Below, piece by piece: positions 58,800-64,000 of a DNA stretch of 64,000 nucleotides. The stretch's first letter is position 1; each line of letters begins with the position of its first letter. A model generated the notes under the pieces. The model worked only from the letters and a program-made list of their open reading frames with translations. It was not told where the DNA came from and ran no database searches. Location: assembly GCF_001625215.2 (NCBI RefSeq), contig NC_030385.2, positions 35,427,598 to 35,491,597 on the forward strand. Direction: 5' to 3'. Position numbers and translations under genes: made by a program. The DNA is from Daucus carota subsp. sativus (lineage: Eukaryota; Streptophyta; Magnoliopsida; Apiales; Apiaceae).

Positions 58800-61700
58800 T
58801 TAGTCCACTAGCAAAGTACACCTCCTCTTACAAGTCCGTTCACCCCACTCCTTGTCATGGTATGCCTACATTGTCCAGAATTGCATTCTCTTTAGTGTTA
58901 CAAAAACTAAAAGATACAAAATATGAGGGGGAAAAAATGTTTGATCTCAAAGAGCCGGCTAAATAAACTCGCGTATAATTCACCAGACTTAAATTGCAAC
59001 ATTTAAAGAATAACCAAGATAGAGTTTCACTTGAATGAGTAGAAACAAAAAATAGAGTTTCCACATAACTCGTTGAATCCTTTGCAGTATGTTTCAGCTA
59101 CTCAAAATCATTTGTTAATGAGGTAGATCAAATTCTACTTGTCACAGTAAAATACAATCTTCCATTTAATTCGTCTAAACTCATTCAAATTGTCAAGATT
59201 CAAGAATAGGACTGCCTATAACTTTAAAGCCACGAGCATTTCATATTGTGCTTTAAAGTCACAAGCATTTTATATTGTGTGTCTCCTTCATCACTATCTT
59301 CCAAGTCATGTGTCTTTATACATGTTATCATCTAAGGTTTAAAAAGTTGAATGTTGTCTATTCAGTAGAAATATCTGTCACATGAAGACTCCTACAGTCC
59401 TACTGGTTTGCTAATTGCATATAGTACATTATGTTGTAAATGGCTACATAAAGGAGAACTTAGTAGTTAAAATGAAACAGTTCAAGATATAAATGGGAGT
59501 ATGGGACCTCACAAGTCACCTGCTGATTAAGGAAATGCGGGACTTGGACCCTCTTGGAGCCATCAGCTAAACGTTTGAAAGGTAGTCTGTTCTGTGAAGC
59601 ATCCATACCATTGCAGACCTGTAAAAACACCAAGAGTACAACATTATTTAACTTCAACATACTATGATAGTTTATCAACTCTGGGCTGCAAAGGAAGTGG
59701 CATGGCTTGGCACAAGTATGTAGATAGAGACCTGAGGACATTTTCAATTCATGTGATTATAATTCTTGAGCCTTTAGCTTCTTTATTTAGATTTTCCATG
59801 AAAGTTCATTCGTAAGTTATCCCATTGTCCACAGAATATATTTGGACCAATGTTTACACTTTTATGGGATTATAATACCCACTAAATGGTTGAATTATAT
59901 AATCTCCCAAACGAACTAGCAAGTGATCAGAACTAATTCATGGGATTATCTCAAGGGATCAAGTATTAACAATATTGTATAAATTATATATAGGAAACGG
60001 ATTACAGTCACTTTAAAGTTTATACAAACATAACTTATGAGTGTCAAATAATGAGACGATGGAAAAAAAATTATATTCTTACTTACATTCTACTTAGAAA
60101 ATATCGACTTATTCAAATAATGAAATTTCAATCTCCATTCTTCCTAAAACTGAAGCATTATATATCTATTTCCTCTCAGTTTCCACCAATGAAGCTAGGT
60201 ACTTGCAGAAAATGACGTGATAGTTTTTAAAAAAGTAGAGGGTTATAAAAAGCTACAGATTGTTCCCACAAGCAATACCCCAATTATACATTATAGATTG
60301 GACCCTCTGACTCATGAAAACGGAAGGCAATAGTAATGTACATGCAGATATAAAAAAATTAAAGGCTTGAATTATACCTGATCTTGAATGGTTTTAACTA
60401 ACATACTTTGGCACCCTGATGCATGCACATTTTCCAAATTGGGACACTGAATTAGCATGCTCTCTGGGTATAATTCAAGAGTAAATGTTAATGAAATATG
60501 AAGTATTCAAACTCTGAAGAGGTGATAAGCCAATCATATATAAAGTACATACCAGAGTGCAAATTTTTGCACGAATTTAGGTTGAGATCCTTGAGTTCGG
60601 GACAGTTTAAGTATAAAGCCTGCATCAAATTTTATAATTCTAAAATTAGAACAGAGGACAGTAAATATTTACTCTGCGAACATGCTTCATATTAATTAAA
60701 ACTCACATCTAAGCCGGAACAACCCCACAAGCTTAATTTCTTCAACCGGCCATGCTTGATTATCAGCTTTTGGTACATGAGATGTAGCTTGCTCTTTGAT
60801 GGTGTTTGTGCTCCAGAATTAGTATCTACTTCAGAAGTCGGATCTTGTTCATACAAATCACGAATAGTCATTCCACAATCCATGAGTTCTAGAAGTGGCA
60901 ACTGAGCAGTGGCAAACTGGATGCCACCTGCAACAAAAACAAACCAGACCATAAGTTTATGAAAAGGATGTAGAAAATCACAGACATATGCATTATATAC
61001 TCATTTAAAATTTCCATAATAAGTGATTATTGAGATTACTTGAGGTTATATTTGGACAAAGAGCTAGAAGAAGTTTGGATAAAGTGTCTGGGAATGCATT
61101 GCAAATCATTCCTATTCCACTGTCACTGATACCAGACCTGAAATCAAAGTTGCAACTTAATCAGGAAGAGATTACTAGAATACATAAACATTTCCTAAAT
61201 AATCTGAAGCAATTTAATAATATTTAACTTCAGTAAATGTGTATGTCTCTTAAAGAACAAAATCAAAAGATGAAATTTATCAAAAAAAGAAAATAAAAAA
61301 CAAAGGTATTGTGACCATTTTTCTATGTTTCAGGGAGGAGATTTATTGTCCTAGTGCCATAATTATGTAGTAGTAGCAGTAAAAGCCCTGGTTGCTTCTT
61401 TATATCCAACTATTAAGAACATATAAAGCAGATTGAAACTGCAACATACCCACTCAGATCAAGTAATTCCAGATTAGAGTAACTTGCTGCAATTGCTGCA
61501 ACAGATGCATCAGTAATTTCAGTTCCAAGGACGAGAGAGAGCATTCGCAAACCCCTGAATAGAGAAGCAACAACAAACTTTTGTCAAATAGCTCATTTTC
61601 TCTTATTGCAAGTAAAAGTAAAACAAAACAATCCACATGGAAATTGATAGTAAATACTTATATAAATTTAATACATTTTACATATGATCGGTTACAACCT

Positions 61701-63750
61701 TATCATCATTATAATTTACTAAATAATAGAGCCACCCAGGAAAAAAAGGCCGAACGAACCTCAAGTGTGCAGCTGTCAGAGAAAGCACAACAGCATGTGA
61801 AAGTCGAGCTGAAGCAATGTGTATGTTTTGTAATTTTGGGCAGTTTCTTCCCAGACCATCAACCATTGTAGCAAGATCAGTACATTCGTTCTCTTGGCAA
61901 GAAAAATTTAGAGAGATCTCTTGTAAATTTGGGCAATTAAAAACCTATAGACAATAGACACCCAGTTCAAATGATCCATATACAAAAAGCACAATAAAAG
62001 AATCGTGTCTCAAGCCTCAAGGAACCAAGGTTAGCAATATAATTACCGTCTTGGTCAGTGAATGAAGATTGGAAAGCCACAGTGTGGACAGACTTGATGA
62101 ATAAATATTAAAACTACCAAGGTTACAACACCCTTCCATTTTAAGACTTGATAGACAGCGTTTATCAGCTACAAAGCGACCCAATTCATCCCTGCACCAA
62201 AACAAACATTAGCAGCAGTTCACGACCACAAGTTATAACATAAACAATTGACTAGTATCCATTTAAAAGTTGCATCCGCTTGCCCACAAAATAAGAAACA
62301 TGAGAGTTTACTTTATATGGAAGATATAACTGAATGAGATTATGACACGGAAAAATAAACTGAAACAATATATAAAATTTTACGTATAGATTCCATAGAT
62401 GACATTGATGAGTAATTGAAACAAGATACGAATTTCAGCAAATGTATATTAGATTTTAAGCCCGTTTGAAATGAATGTATATTAAATTTTAAGCAAAAAC
62501 TGAAGCAATAAATTTTACCCAGTAATCCGATTAACTGAGGTATCAGAAGTAAAAATCTCCAAAGATTGCAAATTAGGGCATGAAAATGCAATGCAAGCCA
62601 ACATCGTCGCATCCACATCACTGCACAAATCATAAACACAAATAGATCAATAAATTATACATCAACCATTAACACATCAATTCATAATTCCACCATTTCT
62701 ATCAAATCCACATCCTACTGATAAAAGTAAAACACACAAACACATAATAATAAATCCATCAAACATCATGACAGATCCAACTTCCAATTCATCAGCACTA
62801 ATCTCTCCACATAAAATCCTATGACATGTATCCAGATCAGCTATCACAACATTTCTATCAAATTCAATTTGCATTAATTCAATCAACACACATACATACA
62901 CTGTAATAAATCCGTTAAGTATGCCAGATCCAATTTTCAATTCAACAGCACTAGCCTCTATATGTACAGTTCTACTGCATAGTTCCAGTTCAAACATTGC
63001 AACATTTCTGTCAAATTCAATTAATACAAACACAAATACACAATATTAAATCTGATAAGCATCGATACAGATCCAAGTTTAGATTCATCAGCACCAGCAT
63101 TCATTCATACGAATACACATACATACAAACATACATAAACAAGAGTGTAATTAGATCTAGAGGACTATAAACCTTTCCATACGAAGCGAAAGCCGAAGAA
63201 GCCCGGGGCACTTCCGAAGAACAGATCCAGGAAATCCGGGCTGAGACCTAACAGGAACTCTGAGCCTTAACTCCTCCGCCGCCTTCCAAATCCTTCTAGA
63301 TGTATCTCTCCATCCCTTACACACTTTCGCCGCACTCAACAACTCCATCGGCGCCAATCTCCTCATCACTTCATACAAGCAAATCCCTCCCAACTCTCCT
63401 GACCTCATCGCCACCTCATCAATCTCCCTCGGAGCCTCCTCCTCTTCTCTCTCTTCGTTCTCGTTCTCAGACTCCGCGGCGGCGTCATCGAAGGAGAGTG
63501 CGCGGCGGAGGCGAGTGTAGGGCTGACGTGGCGGCCGTGGGACCGAGATCGGCGTCGCCGCCGACGAGGTCGAGTCGGTCGGCGTGGCGCCGGCGGAGGA
63601 AGGTGGTAGGTGGCAGATGTGGCCTCGTTTCGGCTGGCCGCACCGTCCGCAGTTGTAACTGCCGCGCTTCTTGCCGTTGTTCGGACGGAACGCGGCGGCG
63701 AAGTCGGCGCCGCCGCCGGGAGTCGCTGGATGCGGCTGGTGCCCTTGCAT
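58800..63750 (-). CDS. FBL17: F-box/LRR protein, FBL17-like, 583 aa
   Basis: SCF ubiquitin-ligase substrate receptor; FBL17 targets KRP cyclin-kinase inhibitors and allows S-phase entry. Complement exons in transcript order: 63173..63750, 62519..62620, 62047..62191, 61760..61944, 61450..61554, 61040..61137, 60707..60927, 60553..60619, 60378..60463, 59520..59618, 58800..58865; 1752 bp, phases agree throughout. The N-terminus has a knuckle-like GSYNCGRCGQPKRGHIC (C34, C37, H44, C46), then RRALSFDD, a Glu-rich stretch, the F-box at about 119-160 (YEVMRRLAPMELLSAAKVCK) and about ten LRRs of the CPNLQSLEI / LNLNSCKNL type. The end is CKRRCTLLVD. Length agrees with FBL17 (about 590 aa). Other F-box/LRR relatives cannot be fully excluded. 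Confidence 0.87.
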
Positions 63751-63839
63751 CTATATCTCTATATATCTCTCTCTCTTAGTTGCTCAACTGTTGATAGTCA
63801 AACCTAGTAAATTAATTTGTGTTTCAATCTGTGTATAGG

Positions 63840-63885
63840 TCGTAATTACAGATTGAGAGAGAGAGAGGGGAAGGGAGAGAGATGA
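63840..63885. repeat. GA-rich leader tract of FBL17-like gene
   Basis: 'gagagagagaggggaaggga' tract, CT-rich on the coding strand, probably in the 5' leader or core promoter. Confidence 0.5.
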
Positions 63886-63944
63886 AAGAGATATAAGGAG
63901 GGCGGAGGGGAGGCTGGTCTGAAATAAGCGGGAAGATAGGATGC

Positions 63945-63952
63945 TTTGGCGC
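63945..63952. promoter_or_regulatory. E2F-binding site in FBL17-like promoter
   Basis: TTTGGCGC(C) fits the E2F consensus WTTSSCSS fully, 195 bp before the start codon at 63750. A second near-match, GCGGGAA (complement TTCCCGC), lies at 63928-63934. Confidence 0.6.
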
Positions 63953-64000
63953 CCTCATTTCGAAATTTATTAATTAGGAGCGTATTTTTCAACTTTATTA

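Overview
The window is nuclear DNA from a flowering plant, almost certainly a eudicot. It has AT-rich intergenic DNA, many short exons with GT/AG introns, typical plant gene families (Aux/IAA, FBL17-like F-box, GCN5, plant CACTA transposase) and many small inverted-repeat elements. I could not fix the species. I saw no LTR retrotransposon, retrovirus-like or Polinton-like fossil, no tRNA gene and no CRISPR-like array.

Seven conserved host genes can be read exon by exon: (1) the 3' part of the histone acetyltransferase GCN5 (1-4913, +); (2) V-ATPase subunit F (10982-13353, +); (3) the 24-kDa subunit of mitochondrial complex I (15225-19604, -); (4) a short Aux/IAA of the IAA1-4 type (21809-22456, -); (5) an Aux/IAA of the IAA7/14/17 type (48154-49704, +); (6) a P-loop kinase of the uridine/pantothenate kinase superfamily (51368-57710, -); (7) an F-box/LRR protein that best fits FBL17 (58800-63750, -). 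An uncharacterised 94-codon gene lies at 5900-6184.

Left part (1-13.4 kb): a tandem duplication of about 5 kb left a VHA-F pseudogene (6555-8660) and a GCN5 pseudogene (9300-9995) between the intact copies. At 14326-14965 a Tourist-like element carries about 340 bp of plastid 23S rRNA sequence.

Middle part (22.5-48.2 kb): the two Aux/IAA genes point away from each other and are separated by 25.7 kb of mobile and repeated DNA. This includes a 1.6-kb poly(A)-tailed retroposed segment with 17-bp target duplications, a Helitron-rich zone with nested MITEs, a 722-bp tandem duplication and an 88/87-bp minisatellite, a 9954-bp CACTA transposon with both usual genes and a 3-bp target duplication, and a 623-bp fold-back element with a 9-bp target duplication. 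Without these insertions the two genes would be close neighbours, matching the Aux/IAA gene pairs known in other angiosperms.

Right part (48-64 kb): Aux/IAA and kinase genes converge; kinase and FBL17-like gene are in tandem on the minus strand. The FBL17-like promoter has a full E2F consensus site, which agrees with the known E2F control of FBL17. The host genes are not an operon and serve different processes (chromatin, vacuolar acidification, respiration, auxin response, nucleotide or cofactor phosphorylation, cell cycle).
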